62,016 nt of DNA, taken from positions 1 to 62,016 of the forward strand of contig JABWCP010000018.1 of the NCBI GenBank assembly GCA_013360215.1. Direction: 5' to 3'. The translations under genes were made by a program, and so were the position numbers. Shown piece after piece: positions 15,476 through 24,911 of this stretch. Source of the stretch: a bacterium. GTDB lineage: Bacteria > CLD3 > SB21. The notes under the pieces are model-generated. The model ran no database searches, was not told where the DNA came from, and saw only the letters and a list, made by a program, of their open reading frames with translations. The first letter of the stretch is position 1. The number at the start of each line of letters is the position of its first letter.

Positions 15476-16063
15476 TTATTTATTTGAGTCGGTCGTTTTT
15501 ACAACGTAGCGCATGATAGGGCGCGTTTTGGACCGGCGTGCAACTTCCTTGAACCCGGCTTTGACAAAAGCCGAAGTCAACCCTGTCCATACAAATGGCG
15601 CGGGTACACCGGCATCATACGGATCACTGGGATACGCTTCTAAAATTTGAACCCCCATCTTTTTAGCCGATACGATGACTTGCCGGATGAGTTTTTCCGA
15701 CAAACCTTGTTTACGATAATCTTTGTGAATAAAAAAACATGAAATTGACCACACGGGTTTTTCATCAACGGGTTTGAAAATGCGTGAAGCCGCAAGCCGT
15801 ATATATTCCTCCCGCGGTGCAAATGCGCACCATCCCACCGGAATAACGTCTTTGTACATGATCAAACCGATTGGTAATTCTTTTTTAACCAATCGTTGCA
15901 TGGCTTTGCGATTGCCTTCGCCTTTATTTTTTTGAAACTCCGCGTTAGACATGCGCCAAACCATACACCAGCATCCTCCGCATGCGCCGCGTTCACCAAA
16001 CAGCGCGGCAAAATCATTCCATGTTTGTGGTGTGAGATGTTCGAATTTGTAGGACATAACCAT
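15476..16063 (-). CDS. GNAT-family N-acetyltransferase
   Basis: The roughly 195-residue protein has the acetyl-CoA-binding core: WSISCFFIHKDYRKQGLSEKLIRQVI contains the Q/RxxGxA-like loop, preceded by PVGWCAFAPREEY. A cysteine-rich start (ERGACGGCWCMVWRM) is typical of a GNAT subgroup found with the family pattern 'CGCCWCMxWR'. The substrate is unknown. Two close ATG codons (16063 and 16057) fit; the family normally begins just before FEHLTPQTW. It is separated from the metalloprotease gene by only 10 bp and shares its strand, so they may be co-transcribed. Confidence 0.82.
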   Translation of the reverse strand: MVMSYKFEHLTPQTWNDFAALFGERGACGGCWCMVWRMSNAEFQKNKGEGNRKAMQRLVKKELPIGLIMYKDVIPVGWCAFAPREEYIRLAASRIFKPVDEKPVWSISCFFIHKDYRKQGLSEKLIRQVIVSAKKMGVQILEAYPSDPYDAGVPAPFVWTGLTSAFVKAGFKEVARRSKTRPIMRYVVKTTDSNK

Positions 16064-16287
16064 CAACCGTTAACTTAAGTTTCCATGCATCAAGCGTTAG
16101 CTTGGAGGAAAAAATTGCGTTATTCGATTAAAATCAGGCATTAAACTTTTTTTTAGCGCAAACATCTAACCGTCGATACACGTACAAGCCTTATAAAAAC
16201 AATAGGATTAAAAATTGCATTTTTAATTTAGTGTAAATATATTGTTTTTCAAAGTACTTACTTAATGGATTGAAGCGGAATTATACC

Positions 16288-17271
16288 ATGATCGAAGCGA
16301 AATTTTACCGTAAAGAAGCCGATCATATCGTCTGTGAACTATGCCCTCGTATGTGTAAAATACAGGAGGGTGCGGAGGGCGACTGCTGGGGATATAAGAA
16401 TATTGACGGTAAATTGTACTCTTTTAATTACGGTAAAATTGTTACAGCCGTTTACGATCCGATGGAGAAAAAACCATTTTTCCATTATTACCCCAATTCC
16501 ACCATTTTATCGCTGGCACCTAACGGTTGCAACATGCGTTGCAAATTCTGCCAAAACCACGATGTGGCATTGAACAAAAAAGAAACAAAAGATATATCTC
16601 TGCAAACGATCTTGGATTATTCCGGAAAGAGTCATTCTATCGGCGTGGCTTATACGTTTACGGAACCTTTGATATGGTATGAATTTCTGATTGACTCCAT
16701 GCGTAAGCTGAAAGGTATCGGACAGAAAAATATCTTGATTACCAACGGATATTTGAATCAAAAACCTATCGAAGACATTATTCCGTACATTGACGCGATG
16801 AACATCAGCGTCAAATCTATGAACCCGGAAACGCATGAACGATTAACGGAAAGTAAACTAGAAATTGTACTCAATTCCATCAAATCCGCATTCGGGAAAA
16901 CGCATTTGGAATTGACGTACTTGTTGATCCCCGGTGAATCCGACAGCACGGAAGATGTCGGCAACTTTGTTGATTTCGTTGCGGGAATCAACAAAGACAT
17001 ACCTGTACATTTTAAACGTTTTTTTCCACACCACAAAATGACCTCACAACCCATGACGCCCAATGAAACGATGGTGCGAACATACAAACTGGCTACACAA
17101 AAGCTGAGTTACGTATATTTGACGGATACGGACATTGACGGTGTCTCGGATACATTCTGCCCCAACTGTAAACGTTTGATCATCAAGCGGCGCGATTACC
17201 AATCCAATCTCGGCGGTATGCGCGGTTCCAATTGTAAATTCTGCGGCCACCGCATTTTCATTAAATTTTAA
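16288..17271 (+). CDS. amrS: AmmeMemoRadiSam-type radical SAM enzyme
   Basis: This 327-residue radical SAM protein carries the cluster motif CNMRCKFCQN near residue 81, preceded by the N-terminal cysteine group CELCPRMCKI and EGDCWGYKN that marks the PflA-like/AmrS group. TEPLIWYEF, DAMNISVKSM and the family signature VHFKRFFPHHKM are present. The C terminus adds a zinc-ribbon (CPNCKRLII...CKFCG). Family members occur with AMMECR1 and Memo-like proteins, but neither partner is encoded in this window. ATG at 16288 was chosen over a TTG 18 bp upstream because the conserved part begins there. The molecular target is unknown for the family. Confidence 0.85.
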   Translation: MIEAKFYRKEADHIVCELCPRMCKIQEGAEGDCWGYKNIDGKLYSFNYGKIVTAVYDPMEKKPFFHYYPNSTILSLAPNGCNMRCKFCQNHDVALNKKETKDISLQTILDYSGKSHSIGVAYTFTEPLIWYEFLIDSMRKLKGIGQKNILITNGYLNQKPIEDIIPYIDAMNISVKSMNPETHERLTESKLEIVLNSIKSAFGKTHLELTYLLIPGESDSTEDVGNFVDFVAGINKDIPVHFKRFFPHHKMTSQPMTPNETMVRTYKLATQKLSYVYLTDTDIDGVSDTFCPNCKRLIIKRRDYQSNLGGMRGSNCKFCGHRIFIKF

Positions 17272-17291
17272 AGTACGGGAGAAATTTCATT

Positions 17292-18650
17292 TTGCGCAGT
17301 TTCTTTATCGCTTCGTATTCAAAAAACATCTTTCATGGCTTCATAATTTTTCTTGTTTCACTTACATCATGCGATGACCATCTAAAAGATGTCGGCATGG
17401 AAGTTATTGACCGCGGTACCTCGACCGGTACTTTCAAAACGGATACATTATACGCCGATGACATAGAGCGAATCACTTCATTTGTTGATTCAATTCCCGT
17501 ATCAGAAACCAATCGCCTATATCTTGGAACATACGGCTCATACGATTTTCGTATGCTAATGTATTTCGCTATGCCGTCCGAAGAAATTACTGATGAAAAC
17601 GGCAATGTCATTCCGGTTGACAGCATGAATATTACCGAAAATTCACAGATCAGGCTTGTAGGTTCAAAATACTATGGATCTGCTGGAGCCATTACAGCAC
17701 AACTCCATACTATTCAAAAAAACTGGTCATCCAGTGACTTGTATTGGAGTCGTTTTGAGAAAGGTACAGATTACAACACTACACCAGCTTCCACTCAAAC
17801 ATTCAGCGCTCTTAACGAATTTGACACCGTAAGAATTTCCGTACCCAAAGACACAGTTATTCAATGGCTTAAAACACGAAATGATACAAGTACTACCGTT
17901 CCTAAACGCAATCGTGGTGTTATCATTGATTTTGACGCCGCATCTAATTTTATTCAGCAATTTTACAGTGCACGCGTAACAACCGTTTCCGGAGGAATCG
18001 CAACTCTTGACTTCGAAAAAGCACCGAGATTGGAAATAAAATATTCATGGGCGATTGATCGAAATAAAAACGGAGTTTACGACGGCGACAACGAGTTCGG
18101 TTCTAGTGTTTTTTATGTTGCACCGGTTTTCATTAGCGGCGTATATAGTGGCGGTTATCATGGATTTGTATATAGAGATAGAAATCCTCAACCAGTTAAC
18201 ACAATTACCGTTGGCGGGGGGCTTCCTTATCACTCGGTTTTGAAGTTTAAGACGGATAGACTCCCTAAAAACTTAACCATAAATTCAGCTTTTCTTATTA
18301 TGCACACCGATCCTGTTGGAAACTTATATCGTACTACAGGCGACTCGATTGTTATACGGAGTTATTTTTCGCTATCGGATACCAGTGATTGGAAAGCCGG
18401 TGAAATGAATGTTGATGAAGCTATATCTTCCAGCGATAATACCCGTGATGACACTTTACGGCTAAATATTTCTGATATGCTACAATCATGGGCGACTAAC
18501 CCAAAAAGTAATTTGGGGCTTATGCTTACAAATCAATTCTCGTTGAACGGTAACTTTAATCCGTTATATCGCGTCCGTTTTTATAATAATCCGTCCGATC
18601 GCGATAATTCTCCAAAAATAATCATTTACTATACTCAGTCACCGCAATAA
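17292..18650 (+). CDS. Outer-membrane-type lipoprotein with DUF4270/DNRLRE-like features
   Basis: The 452-residue protein begins with a signal segment that ends in the lipobox-like LTSC, so Cys27 or so is probably lipidated. The stretch after it (CDDHLKDVGMEVIDRG, later LYLGTYGSYDF) resembles the DUF4270 lipoproteins of Bacteroidetes. The C-terminal half, with SAFLIMHTDP and a long beta-rich tail, resembles surface 'DNRLRE' domains. A calcium-loop-like DRNKNGVYDGDNEF lies mid-protein. Only a TTG start keeps the signal peptide, and GGGAGA sits nine bases before it. The gene is followed after 12 bp by a barrel protein and then another. Likely role: part of an outer-membrane assembly or surface complex. 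Confidence 0.6.
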   Translation: MRSFFIASYSKNIFHGFIIFLVSLTSCDDHLKDVGMEVIDRGTSTGTFKTDTLYADDIERITSFVDSIPVSETNRLYLGTYGSYDFRMLMYFAMPSEEITDENGNVIPVDSMNITENSQIRLVGSKYYGSAGAITAQLHTIQKNWSSSDLYWSRFEKGTDYNTTPASTQTFSALNEFDTVRISVPKDTVIQWLKTRNDTSTTVPKRNRGVIIDFDAASNFIQQFYSARVTTVSGGIATLDFEKAPRLEIKYSWAIDRNKNGVYDGDNEFGSSVFYVAPVFISGVYSGGYHGFVYRDRNPQPVNTITVGGGLPYHSVLKFKTDRLPKNLTINSAFLIMHTDPVGNLYRTTGDSIVIRSYFSLSDTSDWKAGEMNVDEAISSSDNTRDDTLRLNISDMLQSWATNPKSNLGLMLTNQFSLNGNFNPLYRVRFYNNPSDRDNSPKIIIYYTQSPQ

Positions 18651-18662
18651 AAGAAATCCCTT

Positions 18663-19880
18663 ATGCGATATACCGCTATTCTAGCATTAATGATTCTTGT
18701 AAATTTGGCGCCTCCGGCTGCTTATCCAGGTGGTTCTTCATATTCTGCGACCACTTATGGGCTTTACGAATACAAACCAAACCCCAGATCGCTCGGTATG
18801 GGCGGAGCGGGTTTAGCCATTCCAAGCTACTATACGCTTAATATGCAAAACCCGGCCACATTACTCGGGATTCCGATGACACGTTTTGAGCTAAACATGT
18901 TTGCCGAATGGAATCAAGCCAGTAACGGCGCTGCCAAAAATTTTTCCAATCGCGCTACCATCAACCATGTAGCATTTGCGTTTCCCTTTGGGAAAACTTT
19001 AGTCGCAGCGATTAATCTCTCGCGTGTAACAAATGTCAATTACGAATTTTCCACACCGAATTTGATCTTTGAAGGTGAAAAATATACCGAAACTTTAATC
19101 GGAACAGGTGGGCTTCAACAACTTGCCTTTACCGGAGCAGGCAAAATAAATCCCAAGTGGACCATTGGCGCATCGTTGCAGTATCTCTTCGGCACCATAA
19201 AAAGAGAATGGGGCATTAACTATAACTCGGATGAATTAGTTGATACGCGCGACGTAAGACATCAAAACATGAGCGGCGGTCGTTTGGTCATCGGAGGCCT
19301 TTATCAACATAATGAGCAATGGAATTTTGGCGGATTCCTGTCAATGGCCGGAAAAATATCCAGCGATGTACGTGTGGTCGGTACTTACCGCGATACGACT
19401 GTATCCTATGAACAAAGCTTGAATTACCCTACAGAAATCGGATTTGGCGCGTCTTATCGGTGGACGAAGCGCTATTTATTGGCGACTGATATTGTTTACG
19501 GAACATGGGGATCGGTTAAAGAATTTAGTCCCACGCAAAAAAACAGAAACACCGTTCGTTGGTCCGGCGGCGTCGAAAGACAACCATCGAATGCTTTTTC
19601 AGCTCCATGGTGGGATAAGAATTATTACCGCTTCGGCCTTATGATCAACAATTTGTATGCAACCAATACAACAGGAAACCACGCCAGCGAAATAATGTTT
19701 ACTTTGGGTATTGGAATGCCGTTTAACCGCGAACGCAGCAGTTTTGATTTGAGTTTAGAAGCGGGACAGCGCGGACAAATCGCGGATAATAAAGTCCGTG
19801 ACCGCGTTTATCGCCTGACATTATCTTTTACCGGTGGTGAGCGTTGGTTTTTGAATCGCCAAAAACGAAAACGTGATTAA
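18663..19880 (+). CDS. PorV/FadL-like outer-membrane beta-barrel protein
   Basis: The 405-residue protein has a signal peptide (about 1-20, ILALMILVNLAPPAAYPG). The mature N terminus contains PNPRSLGMGGAGLAIP followed by MQNPATL, the hallmark of the OmpP1/FadL and PorV groups, where the segment forms the hatch. The rest is alternating beta strands, and the protein ends in a strand after LTFTGG-like sequence. Downstream and upstream neighbours are also envelope proteins with 12- and 68-bp gaps. Candidate functions are hydrophobic substrate uptake or serving as a type IX secretion-associated shuttle protein; the sequence does not separate these. Confidence 0.75.
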   Translation: MRYTAILALMILVNLAPPAAYPGGSSYSATTYGLYEYKPNPRSLGMGGAGLAIPSYYTLNMQNPATLLGIPMTRFELNMFAEWNQASNGAAKNFSNRATINHVAFAFPFGKTLVAAINLSRVTNVNYEFSTPNLIFEGEKYTETLIGTGGLQQLAFTGAGKINPKWTIGASLQYLFGTIKREWGINYNSDELVDTRDVRHQNMSGGRLVIGGLYQHNEQWNFGGFLSMAGKISSDVRVVGTYRDTTVSYEQSLNYPTEIGFGASYRWTKRYLLATDIVYGTWGSVKEFSPTQKNRNTVRWSGGVERQPSNAFSAPWWDKNYYRFGLMINNLYATNTTGNHASEIMFTLGIGMPFNRERSSFDLSLEAGQRGQIADNKVRDRVYRLTLSFTGGERWFLNRQKRKRD

Positions 19881-19948
19881 AACTTTTTTGTACATTTACG
19901 TATAAACATTTGCACGAATGTACACAAAACAGAAACGGAGGAACTCAC

Positions 19949-20719
19949 TTGAAAAAAATTATTTTGATCTTCATATGTGCTGCATCCGCTGCTTTTGCTC
20001 AAGAATCAAGCCCGGCTACGCCTTATCAGCATCGTCAGCTTGTTAACGTACCGACCGCAGGCATGCTCAACAAAGGTAATTACGAAATCGGAATGCGCCT
20101 TTTCGCTAATGGCGGCGTGCTTTCTAATATTGGTGTCGGTATAACGGATCGTTTTATGATCGGTATTTCGTATGGCGGAGAAAAAATTATCGGCTCCGGC
20201 AAAGTTAATTTTAACCCACTCCCGGGTGTCGATGTACGCTACCGTGCCGTTGACGAATCAACAGCCGGCCCCGCGGTAACACTTGGCTTTAACAACCAAG
20301 GTTTCGGTCCGTATTACAAATCGGTAGATACGGTCAAAGTAAACCGTTACACGCAAAAATCACGTGGTCTTTTTATCACGGCCAGTAAAAATTATGCCTT
20401 TGCCGGAAACTTAGGAATTCACGGAGGCATTTCGTGGTCGGTCACTGAAAAGAAAGATAAAGACAATCAACCGGCTTTTTTTGTCGGTGTTGATAAAAGT
20501 ATCAATGACGAATTAACAGCCGTTTGGGAATACGACCTCGCGCTCAATGACAATAAAGACATCATAGGGCACGGACGCGGTTATATGAATGTTGGTGCAA
20601 AACTCAATTTTGGTCAAAAAGTAATGGTCGAATTTATAATGACCGACATTCTCAACAACAGTAAAGATATCGGTAAGTTCTCCCGTGAGTTACGATTATC
20701 GCTCATTCACGCATTCTAA
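19949..20719 (+). CDS. Small outer-membrane beta-barrel protein
   Basis: The 256-residue protein starts with TTG, directly preceded by ACGGAGGA (19934-19941), and has a clean signal peptide cleaved after AAFA. The mature part is made of beta strands with the pattern YEIGMRLFANGG, FMIGISYGG, GVDVRYRAV, LFITASKNY and GYMNVGAKLNFG, ending in LRLSLIHAF. A terminal phenylalanine is the classic signal for BAM-dependent outer-membrane insertion. An ATG 39 bp upstream would add residues ahead of the signal peptide and lacks a ribosome binding site. No specific function is apparent. It is the last gene of the plus-strand envelope group and is followed by a terminator. Confidence 0.7.
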   Translation: MKKIILIFICAASAAFAQESSPATPYQHRQLVNVPTAGMLNKGNYEIGMRLFANGGVLSNIGVGITDRFMIGISYGGEKIIGSGKVNFNPLPGVDVRYRAVDESTAGPAVTLGFNNQGFGPYYKSVDTVKVNRYTQKSRGLFITASKNYAFAGNLGIHGGISWSVTEKKDKDNQPAFFVGVDKSINDELTAVWEYDLALNDNKDIIGHGRGYMNVGAKLNFGQKVMVEFIMTDILNNSKDIGKFSRELRLSLIHAF

Positions 20720-20746
20720 AACTGTACTGGATAACAACTCTTCTAT

Positions 20747-20777
20747 AAAAGCAGAGCTAATGGCTCTGCTTTTTTTA
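20747..20777 (+). terminator. Rho-independent terminator
   Basis: The hairpin GCAGAGC (20751-20757) and GCTCTGC (20763-20769) has a five-base loop and is extended by flanking A-T pairs. Seven or more T residues follow. It ends the 17292-20719 group. Confidence 0.9.
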
Positions 20778-20807
20778 TTGAAAAAAGATTAATTCTTGTT
20801 TTTTACT

Positions 20808-21254
20808 TTAGAGTTTTTTCATCAACCACCGATCTACCGACCATAAACCACCACCCCTCATAATGAGAACGATCATTATAACAATGACCAACAAGTGAAA
20901 TTCAAATCCTTCCCCCCGCTTTTCACTATACCAATTCATATAAAACCCCCAACGACCGTGCACCAGTAGGATAGCTCCGATCATTACCGATAAAATGGAC
21001 GCCGCCATGAAGCGTGTTGCAGCGCCGGCAATAAGGCATATCGCTCCTAACGAATCAGACAAAATAACCAACAAAGTTACGACGTACGGCATACCAAACC
21101 ATGCTTCAAAAGCTTGCATTGTTGCTGTCACACCGTGCCCGCCAAACCAACCCAAAAGTTTTTGTAGGCCGTGCATCAGAATAACCGACCCGGAAACTAT
21201 GCGCAAAACCGTCAGCGCCAAATCATCTGATGTTTCAATCATTTTTTTAAACAT
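20808..21254 (-). CDS. DoxX-family membrane protein
   Basis: The 148-residue protein has four membrane segments (about residues 14-33, 54-75, 80-100 and 118-136) and the DoxX start pattern LTVLRIVSGSVILMHGLQKLLGWFGGHG, followed by LVILSDSLGAICLIAGAATR. DoxX-type proteins sit in the inner membrane and are linked to quinone-dependent oxidation or thiol homeostasis. The precise role here is unknown. It stands alone between a terminator and the divergent purE gene. Confidence 0.85.
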   Translation of the reverse strand: MFKKMIETSDDLALTVLRIVSGSVILMHGLQKLLGWFGGHGVTATMQAFEAWFGMPYVVTLLVILSDSLGAICLIAGAATRFMAASILSVMIGAILLVHGRWGFYMNWYSEKRGEGFEFHLLVIVIMIVLIMRGGGLWSVDRWLMKKL

Positions 21255-21431
21255 AATACGAGTCTTTCCGAATTAAAATGTATTGTCTTACGTAATTAAT
21301 TTTACGAGATTTTGTTAAATGAGTTTCCTGTGCATTGACACATCACAATCATCAGAATTTGCTTTAAAACTTGAGGGTTATGCGCGAAACTCGTATCATC
21401 AGCACAAGTTTAATATCAGAAACTCAATATT

Positions 21432-21923
21432 ATGGCTCAAAAAATTCTTATCGGCGTGGTTATGGGAAGTGATAGCGACTGGGAAGTGATGAAATATGCG
21501 GTAGAACAACTCAAGGCATTCAAAATCCCATATGAAGCGCGCGTGGTTTCAGCTCATCGTACACCGGAACTTCTCTTTTCTTATGCGACTTCCGCTCAAG
21601 AGCGTGGATTGCGTTGTATTATTGCCGGAGCCGGTGGAGCTGCCCATTTACCGGGCATGTTAGCTTCCAAAACTATTGTCCCGGTTTTAGGTGTGCCTGT
21701 ACCTTCGCGATATTTAAAAGGCCTGGATTCGCTTCTTTCGATTGTACAGATGCCCAAAGGTATCCCCGTGGCTACGTTTGCGATCGGTGAATCCGGCGCC
21801 GCAAATGCGGCTTTACAGGCCATAGCCATCTTGGCAACGACGGACGACGCTTTAGCAAAAAAACTTTCTGCTTTTCGCGAATCCCAGACCCGAAAAGTTT
21901 TACAACTCAAGTTGCCAAAATAA
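21432..21923 (+). CDS. purE: N5-carboxyaminoimidazole ribonucleotide mutase
   Basis: This 163-residue enzyme of purine synthesis moves the carboxyl group of N5-CAIR to give CAIR. The family signature is intact: [13 protein letters not shown] near the start, [10 protein letters not shown] with the catalytic histidine, [12 protein letters not shown], and [20 protein letters not shown]. The length is typical of the class I (bacterial) form, which needs PurK, and purK follows 47 bp downstream. There is only a weak ribosome binding site before the ATG. Confidence 0.96.
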   Translation: MAQKILIGVVMGSDSDWEVMKYAVEQLKAFKIPYEARVVSAHRTPELLFSYATSAQERGLRCIIAGAGGAAHLPGMLASKTIVPVLGVPVPSRYLKGLDSLLSIVQMPKGIPVATFAIGESGAANAALQAIAILATTDDALAKKLSAFRESQTRKVLQLKLPK

Positions 21924-21970
21924 TTGTATAACACACATCCATTAAAAAAACTTCTCAAGATTCATAATAC

Positions 21971-23107
21971 ATGATTAAACCCGGCTCTACTCTTGGTATG
22001 CTCGGCGGCGGCCAGCTTGGACGCATGTTTACCATGGCCGCTCATGCGATGGGATATCGCGTCATCGTGCTTGACCCGGATCCGCAGAGTCCTGCGGGAC
22101 ATATCGCTGATCGCCATCTCACGGCCGATTATCACGAGGCTGAAGCCCTTCATATCTTACGTACGGAGTGCTCTGCCATTACTACGGAGTTTGAAAACGT
22201 ACCGGCCGACACGCTTGAAATATTATCACATCATTGCTTTATCCGCCCATCCGCTAAAGCCGTTTCCGTTACACAAGACCGATTGCACGAGAAATCATTT
22301 TTACGTATTCATCAAATCCCGACGAACAAATTTGCTGCGATACGCACAGAGTCAGATATAGATGAAGCCGTACACTTTGTCGGTCTACCCGCAATTCTCA
22401 AACGTAATCGTTACGGTTATGACGGCAAAGGGCAATACCGTGTTCGTACGATCCAAGATGTCCGGGATGCTTTTCGTGCCATGCATGATGCACCGTGCAT
22501 TCTTGAGGAAATGCTCAATTTTGAAAAAGAAGTATCCGTTGTACTTGCCCGCGCGGTAGATGGAAGCATCACAGAATATCCAACCGGCGAAAACATACAC
22601 GAAAACGGGATATTAGATATGACGATCGTGCCGGCACGTATCACGGAGGCAACGGATACTCAGGCACGCACCATCGCGCGACAGGTCGCTGAAAAATTGG
22701 ATTATCATGGCGTACTTGCCGTTGAAATGTTTGTCATGCCGGATGGACGCGTATTGGTCAACGAAATGGCACCCCGCCCTCATAATAGCGCGCACTATAC
22801 GCTGGATGCATGCATTACGGATCAATTCGAACAGCAAGTACGCGTACTTTGCGGTTTACCGGCAGGTGATCCTACTTTATTAACTCCTGTTGTGATGGTG
22901 AACCTTCTCGGTGACCTTTGGGGAAGCCAACAACCGCACTGGGAAAAACTTTTTTCACATACACACGTAAAACTTCATTTGTACGGAAAATCCGAAGCCC
23001 GGCCAGGGCGAAAAATGGGGCACTTTAACATACTGGATCGCAACATCGAAAATGCCATCGCACTTGGACGCCAACTCAAAAAGGATATCGCTTATGAAAC
23101 GAGGTAA
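21971..23107 (+). CDS. purK: 5-(carboxyamino)imidazole ribonucleotide synthase
   Basis: This 378-residue ATP-grasp enzyme makes N5-CAIR from AIR, bicarbonate and ATP, the step before PurE. Seen are STLGMLGGGQLGRMF at the start, ITTEFENVP, AILKRNRYGYDGKGQ in the ATP site, AVEMFVMPDGRVLVNEMAPRPHNS for metal and substrate binding, and the late MVNLLGDLWG. The stop lies 14 bp inside the next gene, so the DUF1684 lipoprotein is probably translated from the same mRNA. Confidence 0.96.
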   Translation: MIKPGSTLGMLGGGQLGRMFTMAAHAMGYRVIVLDPDPQSPAGHIADRHLTADYHEAEALHILRTECSAITTEFENVPADTLEILSHHCFIRPSAKAVSVTQDRLHEKSFLRIHQIPTNKFAAIRTESDIDEAVHFVGLPAILKRNRYGYDGKGQYRVRTIQDVRDAFRAMHDAPCILEEMLNFEKEVSVVLARAVDGSITEYPTGENIHENGILDMTIVPARITEATDTQARTIARQVAEKLDYHGVLAVEMFVMPDGRVLVNEMAPRPHNSAHYTLDACITDQFEQQVRVLCGLPAGDPTLLTPVVMVNLLGDLWGSQQPHWEKLFSHTHVKLHLYGKSEARPGRKMGHFNILDRNIENAIALGRQLKKDIAYETR

Positions 23108-24017
23108 GTTTTTTCTCTTTACCGGATTGTCCATACTGCTTCTCTTCATAAGCGCCTGTCAAAAAAAGAATGCACCGATCATAACCGATGCCGCTTACGT
23201 ACAGGAGATCAACGCATGGCACGCGCTACGGGAAGCCAATCTGAAAAAAGAAAAAGGATGGCTCAATTTAGTCGGATTGCATTGGCTCAAAGAGGGCGAT
23301 AACACGTTCGGAAGCGATTCCTCCAATCAGCTTATTTTTCCTCCGCAGGCACCTCCATTTGCCGGAATTTTTACTCTTCAAAAAGGAGTCATCACATTAA
23401 CTGTAAAAAAAGATGTCATCATAACCGCTGACGGCAAAACAATTTCTTCTTCCGTTTTGAAAGATGACTCTGACTCACTAATGACGCGCCTGGCGATGGG
23501 TTCCTTTCGTTTTTATGTGATCAAACGAAACGGCGAATACGCCATTCGTCTCAAAGATTTAGAAAGCCCTTTGCTAAAATCGTTTCAAGGCATTGATCGT
23601 TACACCGTTGATAAGAACTGGCAAACGCATGCCACAATTAAAAAATACGATCCGATGAAAATAATCCTAATACCTACCATTTTGGGAACCGTGGATTCGA
23701 TGAAATGCCCCGGGCTTTTGACGTTTACGATAGATGATCAAACCTATACACTCGAACCGGTATTGGAAGATGGTTCGGATGACTTATTCATTATTTTTGG
23801 TGACCGCACCAACGGATCGGAAACTTACGGCGGCGGTCGTTTTCTTTACTCCAAAATGCCGGCTCATGGCGATTCGGTCATCGTAGATTTTAATAAAGCC
23901 TATAACCCGCCCTGCGTATTTACGGATTATGCCACCTGCCCGTTGCCGCCTCTACAAAACAAACTGCCGATACCGATAAAAGCCGGCGAAAAAATGTGGG
24001 GCCATAAAAAACATTAA
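23094..24017 (+). CDS. DUF1684-type lipoprotein
   Basis: The 307-residue protein has a signal peptide ending in the lipobox-like FISAC, giving a lipidated cysteine near residue 22. The body matches the DUF1684 family pattern: INAWHALREANLKKEKGWLNLVGLHWLKEGDNTFGSD, IPTILG, GRFLYSKMP, VDFNKAYNPPCVFTDYATCPLPP. The DFN and NPPC region is the strongest part. Family function is unknown. It overlaps the purK end by 14 bp, a start chosen because it gives an intact signal peptide; an in-frame ATG 42 bp upstream would not. Confidence 0.82.
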   Translation: MKRGKFFLFTGLSILLLFISACQKKNAPIITDAAYVQEINAWHALREANLKKEKGWLNLVGLHWLKEGDNTFGSDSSNQLIFPPQAPPFAGIFTLQKGVITLTVKKDVIITADGKTISSSVLKDDSDSLMTRLAMGSFRFYVIKRNGEYAIRLKDLESPLLKSFQGIDRYTVDKNWQTHATIKKYDPMKIILIPTILGTVDSMKCPGLLTFTIDDQTYTLEPVLEDGSDDLFIIFGDRTNGSETYGGGRFLYSKMPAHGDSVIVDFNKAYNPPCVFTDYATCPLPPLQNKLPIPIKAGEKMWGHKKH

Positions 24018-24035
24018 ATATGCCACATACATTCG

Positions 24036-24737
24036 TTAAAGGTCAGGGTAGAGTTTGACCGAACATTCTGGGCAAATGCCGTGTGTAAATTGCGCACCCG
24101 AATGCCGCTCTACATATTCTTCGATCCTATTCCAGTAACCTTTATCATCGCGAATTTTTTTGCACGACGCACAAATCGGTAACATGCCTCGAAGAGTTTG
24201 AACAAGTTCGAGGCTTTCCTGCAATTCGTGAATCAATCGCTCTCTTTCACGTTTATCCTGTAAGCGTTCTAATTCGGCTTCGGCACGTGATGCAAAAATT
24301 TTCAAAATACTGGCTTTAATTTCCGCATCTAAAATAGGACGCGTATCCAAAAGCGCCAGATGGCCGACTATTTCTCCGTTTGATTTTTTCAAAGGAATGC
24401 CGATATAACTCGTCGCTCGTATTTCAGAAAGCTCTTTTTCGAGAGGAAATTGAGCCGGCAAATCCTCCGTATAACACTGCAATCCGCCATGAATGACCAT
24501 CTGACAAGGTGTATGGGTAATATCATATTCGAAATTTTTTCCGTAATCCATCCCGATCCAATGTGCAATGGTACGCAGTCTGCTTTTTTCTGAGTTTGCG
24601 CATTCCGTAACCATCGCAAACTCCATTTGTAAAACGGAACTGAGGTTGCGAACCAACGATTTAAAAAAATCATCACCGATCTTTCCGTAAGTAGCTTCAG
24701 CGATGGCATGAAAATATTCCTGCAGCGATATAGACAT
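24036..24737 (-). CDS. GAF-domain protein with a C-terminal cysteine motif
   Basis: The 233-residue cytoplasmic protein has a GAF domain over about residues 20-165 (SYIGIPLKKSNGEIVGHLALLDTRPI is the core). A helical linker LERLQDKRERERLIHELQESLELVQTLRG follows, and the C-terminal 45 residues are CASCKKIRDDKGYWNRIEEYV then HGICPECSVKLYP. The two CxxC pairs could bind zinc. This tail is common at the end of GAF, PAS and receiver proteins in environmental bacteria, usually without an attached kinase. A role as a small-molecule or redox sensor passing the signal to another protein is inferred. It is transcribed away from leuB. Confidence 0.75.
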   Translation of the reverse strand: MSISLQEYFHAIAEATYGKIGDDFFKSLVRNLSSVLQMEFAMVTECANSEKSRLRTIAHWIGMDYGKNFEYDITHTPCQMVIHGGLQCYTEDLPAQFPLEKELSEIRATSYIGIPLKKSNGEIVGHLALLDTRPILDAEIKASILKIFASRAEAELERLQDKRERERLIHELQESLELVQTLRGMLPICASCKKIRDDKGYWNRIEEYVERHSGAQFTHGICPECSVKLYPDL

Positions 24738-24911
24738 GTTAAATTCCTATATTTGCTTGGTTGTTGATTGCTCTCTTCCAAAAATAACTTCCCATTGAGC
24801 AATTGGCAAGCAACTATATCGGTAGAATTAGATATAGGCCTTTGCTTGCTATTTTTGGGTCTATTGCTTATTTTTGCGCGCTAAAAAAATATCAATATTT
24901 GGATTAACAAA

